Source: JAEUIE01 sp046350055
Lineage (GTDB): Bacteria; Planctomycetota; Planctomycetia; Gemmatales; HRBIN36
Reading direction: 5' to 3'
Length of the DNA stretch: 64,000 bases
Assembly: GCA_046350055.1 (NCBI GenBank)
Contig: JAXMBC010000001.1
Location: forward strand, 558,001-622,000
This document shows positions 18,501-27,060 of the stretch, piece after piece; position 1 is the stretch's first letter; each line of letters opens with the position of its first letter. A program made the translations under genes and the position numbers. The notes beneath the pieces are model-generated. The model made no database searches and was not told where the DNA came from. It saw only the letters and a program-made list of their open reading frames with translations.

Positions 18501-18838
18501 GTGTTGGAGGTATGACTGCCAGGCAAGCTGGAATCGAGGGGGCTCGCACCCGGGTACGACCGATCCTGATGACCAGCTGTGCCATGATTGCCGGCATGAT
18601 TCCCATGGCCCTTGGTCTCGGTGAAGGAGGCGATCAGACTGCACCGCTGGGTCGAGCAGTCATCGGTGGTCTGGCAGCGGCGACGATTACCACGCTGCTC
18701 ATTCTGCCTGCCATTTTTGCACTGGTGATGGGGAAGACGGATAGCCGATCCACATCACTTGATCCGTTTGATCCCAACAGCCGTTGTTACGTTCCCGATC
18801 AGGGTTCCACCCCAGAGGTTTCCCATGCAACTGCTTAA
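15584..18838 (+). CDS. RND efflux permease (HAE1/AcrB-like)
   Basis: This 1084-residue inner-membrane pump has the duplicated RND layout: one helix near residue 12-30, a large periplasmic loop, six helices (about 335-510), a second loop, and six more (about 860-1050). Family motifs include FPALNLPVIYV near the first loop and GGLALAVGILVDEATVAVEN in helix 4, with the Asp of the proton relay, plus GAIMAVGVATSNAILLVTF in the second half. The start is GTG with AAGGA upstream. The substrate (drug, metal or lipid) cannot be told from the sequence. The end overlaps the adaptor gene by 14 bases. Confidence 0.95.
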   Translation: MNPITSALRRPVTVMVLVAAVVFAGVLAYSRMKVDIFPALNLPVIYVCQPYGGMDPQQMEGLIANYYEYHFLYINGIHHVESKNVQGVSLMKLYFHPDTDMAQAMGETVGYVNRSRAFMPPGTVNPFIMRFDTGSVPVGYLVMSSETKTIGQIQDQALFKVRPMFAAIEGVSAPPPFGGSQRTVVIRADPDRLRAYGVSADDVVKKLTEGNTIAPSGQIRIQERMPLVPTNAMVVQPAELGAIEVKPGVFIRDVVRRDPVTDKPLIEDASDVPTGYALVNGKRAVYILVTKRANASTLSVVNNVKANLSKMQAELPDDIKVSFEFDQSPYVTNSMKGVAIEGALAAGLVGLMVLVFLRDWRSVIVVVLNIPFALIGALVALWLSGQTINLMTLGGLALAVGILVDEATVAVENVHVQMERTPSVALASWRGVTETAVPRLLAMLCILAVFIPAFVMEGAARGLFLPLSLAVGFAMIVSYILSSTFVPVLCVLLLKHKPHTQHTSLLSRVYSGFLTVLTSLRWIIVPAYVAGAVLAVWFLGSRLGLEIFPQVDAGQFQLRLRAPTGTRIEQTEAITQEALRYIGEEVKAAGGEVAISLGFVGVVPSSYPINSVYLWMGGPHESAIRISLKHGRVRIDELKTLLRTRLSAHLIAWTANKWKTEGVAPEVAERRAKEIKLSFEPADIVNEIMSFGSPTPVEVQLSGSNLAANRAFAEKVRAELGKITALKDLQYAQPLDYPTVEVLVDREKLAASGGTAADVARAITPFTSSSRFTVPNFWRDPASGVGYQVQVEVPFTLVNAAKDLEVIPVLTRGSDKVLVRDVGTVKENTMPGELDRYNMKRLVSLTANIQGEDLGKIAEQVSQAIKNAGEVPKGVTVDVRGQITPFNEIFRGLVFGLAVAVIVIALLLTAYFQSFRLALVSVSTVPAVLAGVAAALFLTGSTLNLQSFMGAIMAVGVATSNAILLVTFAERSRVGGMTARQAGIEGARTRVRPILMTSCAMIAGMIPMALGLGEGGDQTAPLGRAVIGGLAAATITTLLILPAIFALVMGKTDSRSTSLDPFDPNSRCYVPDQGSTPEVSHATA

Positions 18839-20180
18839 GAGCTACCTGTGGAGTGGACTTGTTACATTCTCAGCTTGCCTTGGTTGCAATCCGGCACCAG
18901 GTAGCGCCACGAAGGCCCAGCAGAATGTTGTGGTGTCCATAGCTTTTGTCAAACCAGAGAAACGCGTAGTCCGACGAGTTGTCGAACAGCCTGGCAGCGT
19001 GCAGGCATCTGAAGAAACGGTACTCTACCCGAAGATAGCCGGCTTCATCAGCAGCATCGCCTTGGATCCAAACAAACCCCAAACCGATGCCAACCGAATG
19101 ATTGATATTGGTTCGAAGGTTACCAGGGATCAAGTGCTGGCAGAGCTTTCTATTCCGGAACTGGACGAGGAGTTCAAACAGAAAGTGGCTGTCGTCAGGC
19201 AATTGGAAGCGGAGATTATCCAGTCCAGGAAAGCACTGGCTGCAGCAGATGCCGGCATTGTTTCCGCTCAGGCCAGGGTTGCCGAAGCCAAGGCAGGACT
19301 CTCGCGGGTACAAGCGATCTATGAACGCTGGCAGTCAGAAATGGAACGGGTGAATCGACTGGTGAAAGGTGGTGTAATCGACACACAAACACGAGATGAA
19401 ACCCTGAATCAATTTCGAGGTGCGGAAGCAGGACGACACGAAGCAGATGCCAGGGTGGCGTCTGCCGAGGCTACGGTTTTGAAAACACAAGCCGATCATG
19501 GCAAAGCCATTGCCGATGTCACAGCTACCGAAGCCAAAGCCGAGGTCGCCCGGGCTGATGTTCGACGCATTGAAGCGCTGAGGAATTACACTCGCATTAA
19601 GGCGCCTTATGATGGCGTCATTACCCATCGTGCAGCGAATACAGGCGACTTTCTGGTAGCAGATGGCAAGCACAGTCTCTTCACGGTGGCACGAACTGAT
19701 CCGGTCCGTGTCGTGATCCATGTACCCGAAGCTGACAGTGGCCTCATCACAGTGGGCCAGGAAGTACAGATCACCATCCAAACCGTATCTGGACCTTCCA
19801 TCAAAGGCAAAGTCTCCAGGACATCCTGGTCGCTGGAACCGGGATCTCGCACGCTCAGAGTGGAAGCGGACCTTCCCAACATCGATGGTAATCTGCGTCC
19901 CGGGATGTATGTTTACGCACGGCTGGGTGCCGAATTGCCCACCGAATGGTCCTTACCCTCGGCAGCTATTGGCAAGGTCAATGAAGAACCAGTTGCCTAC
20001 CTGGCCGAGAATGACAAAGCCGTGCGGGTCACTGTTCAATTGCTGCGAGGCGACGGACAATTCACGCAAGTGCGCAGTTACAAACGAGGAAGCAGCGGTC
20101 CTGTTACCATTTCCGGCAATGAGCAGTTCCTGATGCCTGCATCTGCCTTATCCGACGGCCAATCGGTTCCGCAAAAATAA
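18825..20180 (+). CDS. RND periplasmic adaptor (membrane fusion protein), lipoprotein
   Basis: The 451-residue product starts at 18825, inside the end of the permease gene. A lipobox (FSACLGC) shows lipid anchoring. A barrel-sandwich half (LYPKIAGFISSIAL) leads into a long coiled-coil hairpin (about residues 100-240, Ala/Glu-rich), then the second lipoyl half (RIKAPYDGVITHRAANTGDF) and a beta-barrel domain (RVVIHVPEADSGLITVGQEV). It bridges permease and TolC-like duct. Having the adaptor last rather than first in the operon is unusual but seen in planctomycetes. Confidence 0.93.
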   Translation: MQLLKSYLWSGLVTFSACLGCNPAPGSATKAQQNVVVSIAFVKPEKRVVRRVVEQPGSVQASEETVLYPKIAGFISSIALDPNKPQTDANRMIDIGSKVTRDQVLAELSIPELDEEFKQKVAVVRQLEAEIIQSRKALAAADAGIVSAQARVAEAKAGLSRVQAIYERWQSEMERVNRLVKGGVIDTQTRDETLNQFRGAEAGRHEADARVASAEATVLKTQADHGKAIADVTATEAKAEVARADVRRIEALRNYTRIKAPYDGVITHRAANTGDFLVADGKHSLFTVARTDPVRVVIHVPEADSGLITVGQEVQITIQTVSGPSIKGKVSRTSWSLEPGSRTLRVEADLPNIDGNLRPGMYVYARLGAELPTEWSLPSAAIGKVNEEPVAYLAENDKAVRVTVQLLRGDGQFTQVRSYKRGSSGPVTISGNEQFLMPASALSDGQSVPQK

Positions 20181-20334
20181 CTGCAAGACGCGATGGAACA
20201 CAGCGGACCGCGCAGAACACATTTGCATTACCGGGAAGCAGCCTGTTACAATCAGCCCACCTGAAGACAGTACTCACGCGTGCTTCTCAGGCAGACGCTC
20301 AGAAATCAGGACTTGACACGTCAGGACGAATGCA

Positions 20335-21363
20335 ATGAAAGTTGGCCTCGTTGGTTATGCCGGTTCGGGAAAGACCACAGTCTTCACCTGGCTAACAGGG
20401 GTAGCGCCTGACCTTGCTGCTTCCCAGCGGGGACAGACCGGCGTTGCCAGGATACCTGACAGTCGGCTCCAATGGCTCAGCGAACAGTTCAAGCCGAAGA
20501 AGACGACGAACGCCACGCTGGAAGTGCTCGATACTCCGGGGCTGCTGGTCGGCGATACCAAGGATAATCCCCGTCGGCTCGGGATCCTGCGTGAAGCAGA
20601 TGGGTTGCTGGTCGTCCTCAATGGTTTCACGGGCGACCCAGCCAGGGAGCTGGAAAACTTCCGGGCCGACTGTATCCTGGCTGATCTCGAAATCGTCAGC
20701 AACCGCATCCCCAAGGTGGAAGCACAGCTCAAGAAAGCCAAGCCAGCCAAGGAACGTGAAGCGGATGAAATGGAACTCGTCACGCTGCGTAAAGTAGTGG
20801 GTGAACTGGAATCAAGCCGCCCGCTGCAAAACCTGGAGTTGAACGAAACTGAGACGAAGACCATCAAAGCGTTCCAGCTTCTGACCCTGAAGCCTGAACT
20901 AGCCCTGGTGAATCAGGGAGATGCAGGACAGGCGATTCCTCCAGGCGTGCTGGCCCTGTCGCCGCACGCCCTGGCTGCTCCGGTCAAGCTGGAACAGGAG
21001 CTCATTGATCTCTCCGATGCAGACCGGGCCAGCTTCATGGCGGATCTGGGTATCACGGAACTTTCCCGAGACAAGATTCTTCGCGGCATCTTCTACGGCA
21101 TGGGACGGATCGTCTTTCTCACTGCGGGGGAAGACGAATGCCGCACCTGGGCCATTAGCAAAGGGGTGACAGCACCGATTGCAGCCGGAGCCATCCATAG
21201 CGACCTGACAGCAGGCTTCGTGCGGGCCGAGGTGATCAGCTTCGAAGAGTATCAGAAAGCCGGCTCCTTCAAGGAAGCCAAGACCAAAGGGGTGCTGCGA
21301 CTGGAAGGCAAGACCTACATCGTACAGGATGGAGACATCATGAACATCCTGGCAAACAAATAA
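20335..21363 (+). CDS. OBG/YchF-like GTPase with TGS domain
   Basis: This 342-residue cytoplasmic P-loop NTPase has a Walker A loop GYAGSGKTT (residues 7-15), Walker B/G3 DTPG (about 66-69), a coiled-coil insert (about 115-170), and a C-terminal TGS domain (from about 280, with AGAIHSDLTAGFVRAEVI and the final YIVQDGDIMNIL). This is the YchF/OLA1 layout. YchF normally has NxxE in place of NKxD, and here LVNQGD occupies that place, so nucleotide preference (ATP or GTP) is uncertain. Likely ribosome-associated. It stands alone and ends 15 bases from the convergent ABC permease gene. Confidence 0.88.
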   Translation: MKVGLVGYAGSGKTTVFTWLTGVAPDLAASQRGQTGVARIPDSRLQWLSEQFKPKKTTNATLEVLDTPGLLVGDTKDNPRRLGILREADGLLVVLNGFTGDPARELENFRADCILADLEIVSNRIPKVEAQLKKAKPAKEREADEMELVTLRKVVGELESSRPLQNLELNETETKTIKAFQLLTLKPELALVNQGDAGQAIPPGVLALSPHALAAPVKLEQELIDLSDADRASFMADLGITELSRDKILRGIFYGMGRIVFLTAGEDECRTWAISKGVTAPIAAGAIHSDLTAGFVRAEVISFEEYQKAGSFKEAKTKGVLRLEGKTYIVQDGDIMNILANK

Positions 21364-21378
21364 GGATGTGCGTGAGCA

Positions 21379-22605
21379 CTACTCGAACCGCAACGCCTCG
21401 ATAGGATCCAGCTGCGAGGCTTTCACAGCCGGGTAGTAGCCGAAGAAGACCCCGACACCGGCAGCGACACCAAACGCCACAGCGGGGTAGACGGGCGAGA
21501 GCCGGAGAGGCCAATCGAGCAGATTGGTGATGACAAAAGCGAAGCTGAGGCCCAGCAACACGCCGATCAGGCCGCCACCCAGCGATAGCACCACCGATTC
21601 AATCAGGAACTGGTTACGTACATCATTCGGCGTAGCTCCAACAGCCATGCGGATGCCGATCTCGCGTGTTCGTTCAGTGACCGAAACGAGCATGATGTTC
21701 ATGATGCCGATACCGCCAACAACCAGCGAGATGCTGGCGATCACCACCACGAGCACGTTGAGCGTATTGGTCAGGAGCAGACCGATGGCAGCCATTTCTT
21801 CCACACTGGTGACATCGAAATCGTTGGGCATGTTAGCACGGAGATGGCGACGTTCCCGCAGAATCTTGGTTATGCGTTCCTGAACGGGCTGGATATCTTC
21901 GTTGCTGCGGGCGGTGCAGGTGATGACCGAGACACGCGGCTCACGGCCCAATCGCTGCTGAATGGTATTGATGGGAACAAAGATCTGGTCGTCCTGATCC
22001 TGTCCGATGGGGTTCTTGCCCTTGGGAATGAGCACGCCTACGATCTCGACTGACTGACCAAACATCTTCAGCCGCTGGCCGACCATGTCCACCGGCCGGC
22101 GCCCCGGAAACAGTTTCTTGGCCAGCGTTTCGCCAATGACACCGACGGCGCTGGCGCTCCGGTTATCGGAATGGCTGAACAGCCTGCCTGCGCTGACCTG
22201 CCATTTGCGAACCAGGAACATATCGGGCCAGATGCCGGAGATGGTGGTCAGAAAACTACCAGTGGCGGTGGTTACCTGATCCTGCGTAGCTTGTGATTCA
22301 GCCACGCCGGTCACCATCTTCTTGACGATGTCGTCGGAACGGATGGCAGCAGCATCTTCACTGGTGATGGGAGTGCTGACAACGGTGATACCCGTGCTGG
22401 TGCGACCGCCGGGCCGAACCAGTACGATGTTCTTCCCTACGCTTTCGAGGCGGTCGTCGAGCTTTTCCTTAGCGCCATTGCCTGCAGCCACCATGGCGAT
22501 GACGGCGGCAATACCGATGACAATACCGAGACTGGTCAGCACCGACCGGCCCTTGTTGACAAACAAGGCAGCGAGGGCCACGCGAAGTGCTGAATAGAAT
22601 CCCAT
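21379..22605 (-). CDS. MacB-type ABC transporter permease
   Basis: This 408-residue protein has the type VII ABC layout: helix 1 (about residues 20-42, SVLTSLGIVIGIAAVIAMVA), a periplasmic MacB core domain (about 50-270), then three C-terminal helices (NTLNVLVVVIASISLVVGGIG; VLSLGGGLIGVLLGLSFAFV; AVAFGVAAGVGVFFGYYPA). The motif GGIGIMNIMLVSVTERTREIGIRMAVGA is characteristic. It works with the ATPase and adaptor of the same operon as a mechanotransmission exporter. The ATPase is a separate gene, unlike E. coli MacB. Last gene of the operon. Confidence 0.93.
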   Translation of the reverse strand: MGFYSALRVALAALFVNKGRSVLTSLGIVIGIAAVIAMVAAGNGAKEKLDDRLESVGKNIVLVRPGGRTSTGITVVSTPITSEDAAAIRSDDIVKKMVTGVAESQATQDQVTTATGSFLTTISGIWPDMFLVRKWQVSAGRLFSHSDNRSASAVGVIGETLAKKLFPGRRPVDMVGQRLKMFGQSVEIVGVLIPKGKNPIGQDQDDQIFVPINTIQQRLGREPRVSVITCTARSNEDIQPVQERITKILRERRHLRANMPNDFDVTSVEEMAAIGLLLTNTLNVLVVVIASISLVVGGIGIMNIMLVSVTERTREIGIRMAVGATPNDVRNQFLIESVVLSLGGGLIGVLLGLSFAFVITNLLDWPLRLSPVYPAVAFGVAAGVGVFFGYYPAVKASQLDPIEALRFE

Positions 22606-22608
22606 CGA

Positions 22609-22827
22609 TCAGTTTCCTCTTGTCGCCACAGGCTTGACGGGCCTGGAGTTCACCCATTCCGCCAGGTACTTCTGCGCTACATAGATGCAGGCGAATGCTG
22701 TCAGACCAAAGAATACCATCGTCCAGGGCGAGGTGCGAGGTCTGGTTTCCTTCTCATATTCCGCTCCTGCCACGTAGCGATCCGGTTCAGGATGTTCGGG
22801 ATAGCTCGGCAGTTGTTGCTGATTCAT
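22609..22827 (-). CDS. Small single-helix membrane protein in the ABC operon
   Basis: This 72-residue protein has a Pro/Glu-rich cytoplasmic N-terminus (QLPSYPEHPEPDRYVAGAEY), then one helix (WTMVFFGLTAFACIYVAQKYL). The ATG at 22827 begins 11 bases after the ATPase stop, and the gene ends 3 bases before the permease start, so it is inside the operon. The longer upstream frame overlaps the ATPase gene and is not needed. It may be an accessory subunit; no family is recognised. Confidence 0.65.
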   Translation of the reverse strand: MNQQQLPSYPEHPEPDRYVAGAEYEKETRPRTSPWTMVFFGLTAFACIYVAQKYLAEWVNSRPVKPVATRGN

Positions 22828-22837
22828 GATCACCTCT

Positions 22838-23659
22838 TCAGGCAGAAGCGGCATGAGGAGGCGTTGGTGTCTTGGGCAATGGCAGCGTGTTCGGGTGCAC
22901 AACACCGTTCGCGTGCCCGATGGCAGCACTATTGTTCAAGGCTGCGAGAGAATCACGGGCATCAATGGGCCGGTCGTTGTAATAGTCCTCGGCAATCAGG
23001 CCGTCGCGGACGATGATACAGCGTTTGGCATGATTGGCGATGTCCTGTTCGTGGGTAACGATCACAATCGTCTGCCCCAGATCGCGGTTGAGCCGCTGGA
23101 ACTCAGCAAGGATTTCCACGGAGGTCTTACTGTCGAGATTGCCTGTCGGCTCATCTGCCAGCAGCAGTTGGGGATTATTCACCAGGGCCCGGGCAATGGC
23201 CACACGCTGCTGCTGGCCACCGGAGAGCTGGTTGGGCATGTGCCCGGCACGCTGGCCGAGGCCCACCAGTTCCAGCTTGGCCTGTGCCTTGCGACGACGT
23301 TCGCCTGCACCGATTCCAGCATAAAGCAGGGGGAGTTCGACGTTCTCGACAGCGGTGTAACGCTTCAGGAGATTGAACCCCTGGAAGACGAAGCCAAGCT
23401 TTTCATTGCGGAGCTTGGCAAGCTGGAAACGGGAGAGCTTGCCGATCTCCGATCCGTTCAGACGGTAGAGACCGGAGGTGGGTCGATCGAGGCAGCCAAG
23501 GATGTTCATCAGGGTGGACTTGCCCGAGCCGCTGGTGCCCATGATCGCGACGAACTCACCCGCCACGATGTCAAAGCTCACGCCCTTCAGCGCTTCGACC
23601 TTTACTTCGCCAGTGTCGTAGACCTTGCGAACCGATTGTATTTGAATGATAGCAGGCAT
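22838..23659 (-). CDS. MacB/LolD-type ABC transporter ATPase
   Basis: The 273-residue product holds all the ABC motifs: Walker A GTSGSGKST (about residues 41-49), a Q-loop, signature LSGGQQQR (about 144-151), Walker B LLLADEPTGNLDS (about 164-176) and the switch His in VTHEQD. It lacks membrane helices, so it couples to the permease downstream. A 40-residue tail after the ATPase core (GVVHPNTLPLPKTP) is Pro-rich and unusual. It is the second gene of a four-gene operon. Confidence 0.95.
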   Translation of the reverse strand: MPAIIQIQSVRKVYDTGEVKVEALKGVSFDIVAGEFVAIMGTSGSGKSTLMNILGCLDRPTSGLYRLNGSEIGKLSRFQLAKLRNEKLGFVFQGFNLLKRYTAVENVELPLLYAGIGAGERRRKAQAKLELVGLGQRAGHMPNQLSGGQQQRVAIARALVNNPQLLLADEPTGNLDSKTSVEILAEFQRLNRDLGQTIVIVTHEQDIANHAKRCIIVRDGLIAEDYYNDRPIDARDSLAALNNSAAIGHANGVVHPNTLPLPKTPTPPHAASA

Positions 23660-23705
23660 GCGTCAGTTCTTGGTGTTCCTGGGCTGCTGGTCACTGGGAA
23701 AGAGA

Positions 23706-25136
23706 TTAGCCGGGCATACGGAATTTGGCGTTGCCAAAGAGTCCTCCGGTTTCAGCCTTCTTCGGAGCTTCGATCACTGCAGTCTTGCCGAGAAGATCTT
23801 CAGGTTTGCCCTGCAGGACCTCCTTGACATGAGTGCGTCCCAGTTCGCTGGCACCAGCCTTGATGTAGCGAGCCGAGTAACTGCCATGGGCATAAAACCA
23901 GACCGGGCTCCAGCCTTCTTCCTCATTCTTCCGGAGTTCCTTCTGCTGGGCATCAGAGAGAGAGTCGGGGGTAAAGGAGAGAGCAGCTGATGGGACCGTG
24001 ATGATGTCGTTGAACTTCTCGATGATGATCTGCAAGTCCGATGCGGTATAGCCCACGAAGAGCGGATGCTTGGCCCGGCTGGTATCGTCCATCTTGTCCA
24101 CGCTGATGATGACGTTGTACAGGGCGGGGCCCGAGCTATTCGCTCCGCCACCCAGTGCCATCAGTGCTTCAAGGCCACCCATGCCACCACGCTGGCCCAG
24201 GGCCGGGAGTGGATCGATGCGTGTGACTTTGCCGGTGAACTTGATCTTCTCCAGGGAGTAGGCTTCCACCGTGAAGATCACCGGGATAGCAGCCTGTTCC
24301 GGATTCGCTTTGAGCTTGGTCTGGAGCTTGCCAATATCCTGTTCACTGATCTGTGCTTTCACTTCCCAGTCGTCGAGGTTGGCATTCAGGCTCGGAGCAA
24401 TGATGAAGAGGGGAGCATTGTTTACCGGGCCGGCCGTGATCGGCTGGCTGTCTTTGACTAGCTTGTTGATTTCAAGAATGACACCGTCGCAAGGCGATTT
24501 GATGGTGGTCTGTTCGAGGCCACGGCGAGCCAGCGTGAGTCCCGCTTCAGCACGCTGCTTGTTGGCCAGTGCCAGCGTAATACTCGCTTCGGCAACATCA
24601 CGCAGAGCATAACTGGCCTGGGCTGAAGCTTCTGCTTTTTCCAGTTCCTTGCGAGCTTCACTGATAATGCCACCACCGATGCTGTCTTTACTTTGTTCTG
24701 CACGCTGCAGCTTGGCACGAACGAATTCCAGTTCTTTCTCAATAGCCTTGATCTGGGCTATCTTTTCCACCTTGTTGGCTTCGGCACGGGCGACATCCGC
24801 TTGGGCAGTGCTGACGGCAGCCTCGGCTTCAGAAACGCGATTCTGTGCCAGACTGCTATCGAGAGTGATCAGTACATCGCCCTTCTTGACATACTTGCCG
24901 ATAGCCAGGCCGGGAGTGACTTTGTCGATCTTGCCTTCTTTTTCCGAGATGACGTAGTACAGGCCGCCCTTCAGTTCCAGCTTGCCGCTACCCGTGATTT
25001 TCTCTTCGATGCTGCCCTTGCGGATCGCTTCCGTTTTGGGTTCCTCGATCGAGACCGGATATTTTGACTGTTGCCAGTAGAAGTAACCAACCACTCCGCC
25101 GGCCAGCAGCAGCATGAAGAACAGCAGACTTTTCAC
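23706..25136 (-). CDS. HlyD/MacA-type periplasmic adaptor
   Basis: This 476-residue protein starts with one signal-anchor helix (LLFFMLLLAGGVVGYFYW). A biotinyl-lipoyl half (SGKLELKGGLYYVISEKEG) leads to an alpha-hairpin of about 120 residues (QNRVSEAEAAVSTAQADVAR onward), the second half (TIKSPCDGVILEINKL), and beta-barrel and membrane-proximal domains. A Gly/Met insert (GQRGGMGGLEALMALGGG) in the barrel is odd and probably a flexible loop. It is first in the operon and should join the MacB-like permease to an outer-membrane duct encoded elsewhere. Confidence 0.92.
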   Translation of the reverse strand: MKSLLFFMLLLAGGVVGYFYWQQSKYPVSIEEPKTEAIRKGSIEEKITGSGKLELKGGLYYVISEKEGKIDKVTPGLAIGKYVKKGDVLITLDSSLAQNRVSEAEAAVSTAQADVARAEANKVEKIAQIKAIEKELEFVRAKLQRAEQSKDSIGGGIISEARKELEKAEASAQASYALRDVAEASITLALANKQRAEAGLTLARRGLEQTTIKSPCDGVILEINKLVKDSQPITAGPVNNAPLFIIAPSLNANLDDWEVKAQISEQDIGKLQTKLKANPEQAAIPVIFTVEAYSLEKIKFTGKVTRIDPLPALGQRGGMGGLEALMALGGGANSSGPALYNVIISVDKMDDTSRAKHPLFVGYTASDLQIIIEKFNDIITVPSAALSFTPDSLSDAQQKELRKNEEEGWSPVWFYAHGSYSARYIKAGASELGRTHVKEVLQGKPEDLLGKTAVIEAPKKAETGGLFGNAKFRMPG

Positions 25137-25450
25137 TGGGACGTTCCTCGTCGGAAAACTGACGCAAGCACGGTCTGGCGTATGGGCCAGGGGCAGGGTG
25201 AACTGGTGTCGTCATGACGGTGCAGGATAGACACGAACTTCCCTGTCGTGCAGAGGTCACGCAAGTGGTATTCTAGTGTAATTTACATGGTATCTCCATG
25301 CAGAAGTGAGAAAAGAGACCGATTTTTCAGGCGCGAACCCAAGAGCCTAGCGGGAGGGAGGGTCGGGTAAACTGGGGGGTGTGGGGGATGAACCGTTTTC
25401 CACGACCTGCACTCTTGTGCGTGATGTTTGCCCAGCGTTACAATCCCGCA

Positions 25451-26035
25451 ATGAGCTTACATCCGCAACTCTCCACACCACGTCTTCTCCTGCGCCCCTG
25501 GTGTGAGGCTGATCGCGCTCCATTTGCTGCTCTCAATGCCGACCCGCTGGTGATGGAGTATTTCCCCGCTCGCCTGACGCGTGAAGCCAGCGATGCCATG
25601 GTGGATCGCATCATGACCCACTTCAGCGAACGAGGCTTCGGCTTCTGGGCCGTGGAGATCCCTGGCATCACCCCTTTCGCTGGATTCATCGGGCTGGGCG
25701 TACCTCGTTATGAAACACACTTTACGCCATCTATCGAAGTGGGTTGGCGGCTGGCAGCGCAATACTGGAACCGAGGCTACGCTACCGAAGGTGCACGGGA
25801 AGCTCTGCGTTTCGGTTTCGGCCAGCTACGGTTGCAGGAGATTGTCAGCTTTACCGCGGTGGGAAACACCCGATCCCGACGTGTGATGGAAAAGCTGGGA
25901 ATGAACCACCACCCCGATGACGACTTCCCCCATCCGCTCCTGGCGGAAGATCACCCGTTACGGCGACATGTACTGTATCGAATGACAGCCGACAACTATA
26001 TGCGCATACCTTCCGAGAGTCGCAGCAATACCTGA
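25451..26035 (+). CDS. GNAT acetyltransferase, RimJ/RimL type
   Basis: The product (194 residues from the ATG at 25451) follows the RimL pattern: STPRLLLRPWCEADRAPFAA at the start, the acetyl-CoA-binding region with IEVGWRLAAQYWNRGYATEG, and the late VGNTRSRRVMEKLGM motif. It would acetylate a protein N-terminus or small amine; the target is unknown. A longer frame upstream is open, but its sequence does not match the family. Its last 40 bases overlap the tail of the convergent gene. Confidence 0.88.
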   Translation: MSLHPQLSTPRLLLRPWCEADRAPFAALNADPLVMEYFPARLTREASDAMVDRIMTHFSERGFGFWAVEIPGITPFAGFIGLGVPRYETHFTPSIEVGWRLAAQYWNRGYATEGAREALRFGFGQLRLQEIVSFTAVGNTRSRRVMEKLGMNHHPDDDFPHPLLAEDHPLRRHVLYRMTADNYMRIPSESRSNT

Positions 26036-27018
26036 TCCTTTTGCAACACTTGCTCGAGAACCGCCCTGCCCTGATCGGTGGCATCGGAAGCGGCCAGATA
26101 GCTCTCCCCCATGAGCGCACGGACATCCGCCTTCTCGCCCGTGAGATGAACCAAGTGCTCGACTGTTTCAGTCCATTGCGCCTTGTCCTTGATGACACCC
26201 AGCTGATCGATGGCGTAACTGAGTGCATACTGCAGGGGGGCGGGTACATGGATGGGAACATCGTCCGCTTCGGGAGCGTTCCAGTTGTTGAACGGACTAT
26301 CCACGATGCTCTTTGCCATGTAACGATCCCAGTTGGCGGGCGGGCTGGCATCACGGTCGAGGACAAAGCCCCCTTCCACGGCAGTGAAATAGATGCTGGG
26401 CCAGCGGATCTCGCGGCGAGCCTTGTGCAAGCCAGCTTCAATCTGAGTAAGGTCGAGTTCCTGCACTTTCTCATGGGTATTCAGCAGTTCCTTACTCAGC
26501 CACTTCCGCAGTGCCTTGGCTTCCTTGTGCGGGGCATGCCATTCGATGCCCTTGAGTTTTCGACGAAACTTATCGCTAAGCAGTTCCGCTTCGGGATGGT
26601 AGCGGCTGGTGATCCAGTTCTGCGATTTGATCCAGGCCCAGGCTCGACCACAGGCATCGAAGTACCACTGGTCGCAGAGCTGTTTCACCCCAGCAGGCAG
26701 GGACCAGCCGACCGCCTTCTTTCGCAGTACCGCCCAGAAATCCACGGCACCCAGGGCATCTTCGACAATCTTGGTTTCCAGTCGAATGCGTTCAAACAGT
26801 TTTGCGTCCAGGTCAAGCTTGTCATACACCCGCCCGAGGGCTTCGAGCATGAACACCGGTGTGCGACCATTGCTCTGAAAGACGACCTGGCCGGGGAGTG
26901 CATCGTGAACGATGGCACTGGCATCGAGGAGAATCACATCGACTTTGGCGAGCAGTTGGGTGAAGCGGCGACGAGCGTGAGGACCTTTGAGGACGGGAGC
27001 TGCATCAGCGGTTGACAT
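25996..27018 (-). CDS. Uncharacterised 340-residue cytoplasmic protein
   Basis: No family is recognised. The protein is mostly helical, without signal peptide or membrane segment. It has a hydrophobic early strand (AKVDVILLDASAIVHDALPG) followed by repeated Trp-rich stretches (CGRAWAWIKSQNWITSRYHP). The C-terminal region (about residues 255-335) is helical, with an Asp/Glu-rich edge. It overlaps the convergent acetyltransferase gene tail by 40 bases. A 42-base gap separates its start from the upstream sigma gene's stop, so it may be a third gene of the kinase-sigma unit. Confidence 0.6.
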   Translation of the reverse strand: MSTADAAPVLKGPHARRRFTQLLAKVDVILLDASAIVHDALPGQVVFQSNGRTPVFMLEALGRVYDKLDLDAKLFERIRLETKIVEDALGAVDFWAVLRKKAVGWSLPAGVKQLCDQWYFDACGRAWAWIKSQNWITSRYHPEAELLSDKFRRKLKGIEWHAPHKEAKALRKWLSKELLNTHEKVQELDLTQIEAGLHKARREIRWPSIYFTAVEGGFVLDRDASPPANWDRYMAKSIVDSPFNNWNAPEADDVPIHVPAPLQYALSYAIDQLGVIKDKAQWTETVEHLVHLTGEKADVRALMGESYLAASDATDQGRAVLEQVLQKDQVLLRLSEGMRI

Positions 27019-27060
27019 GGGCGAGCCTGGTGTTGGAGGTGTAGCCTCATTGTATGCAGG

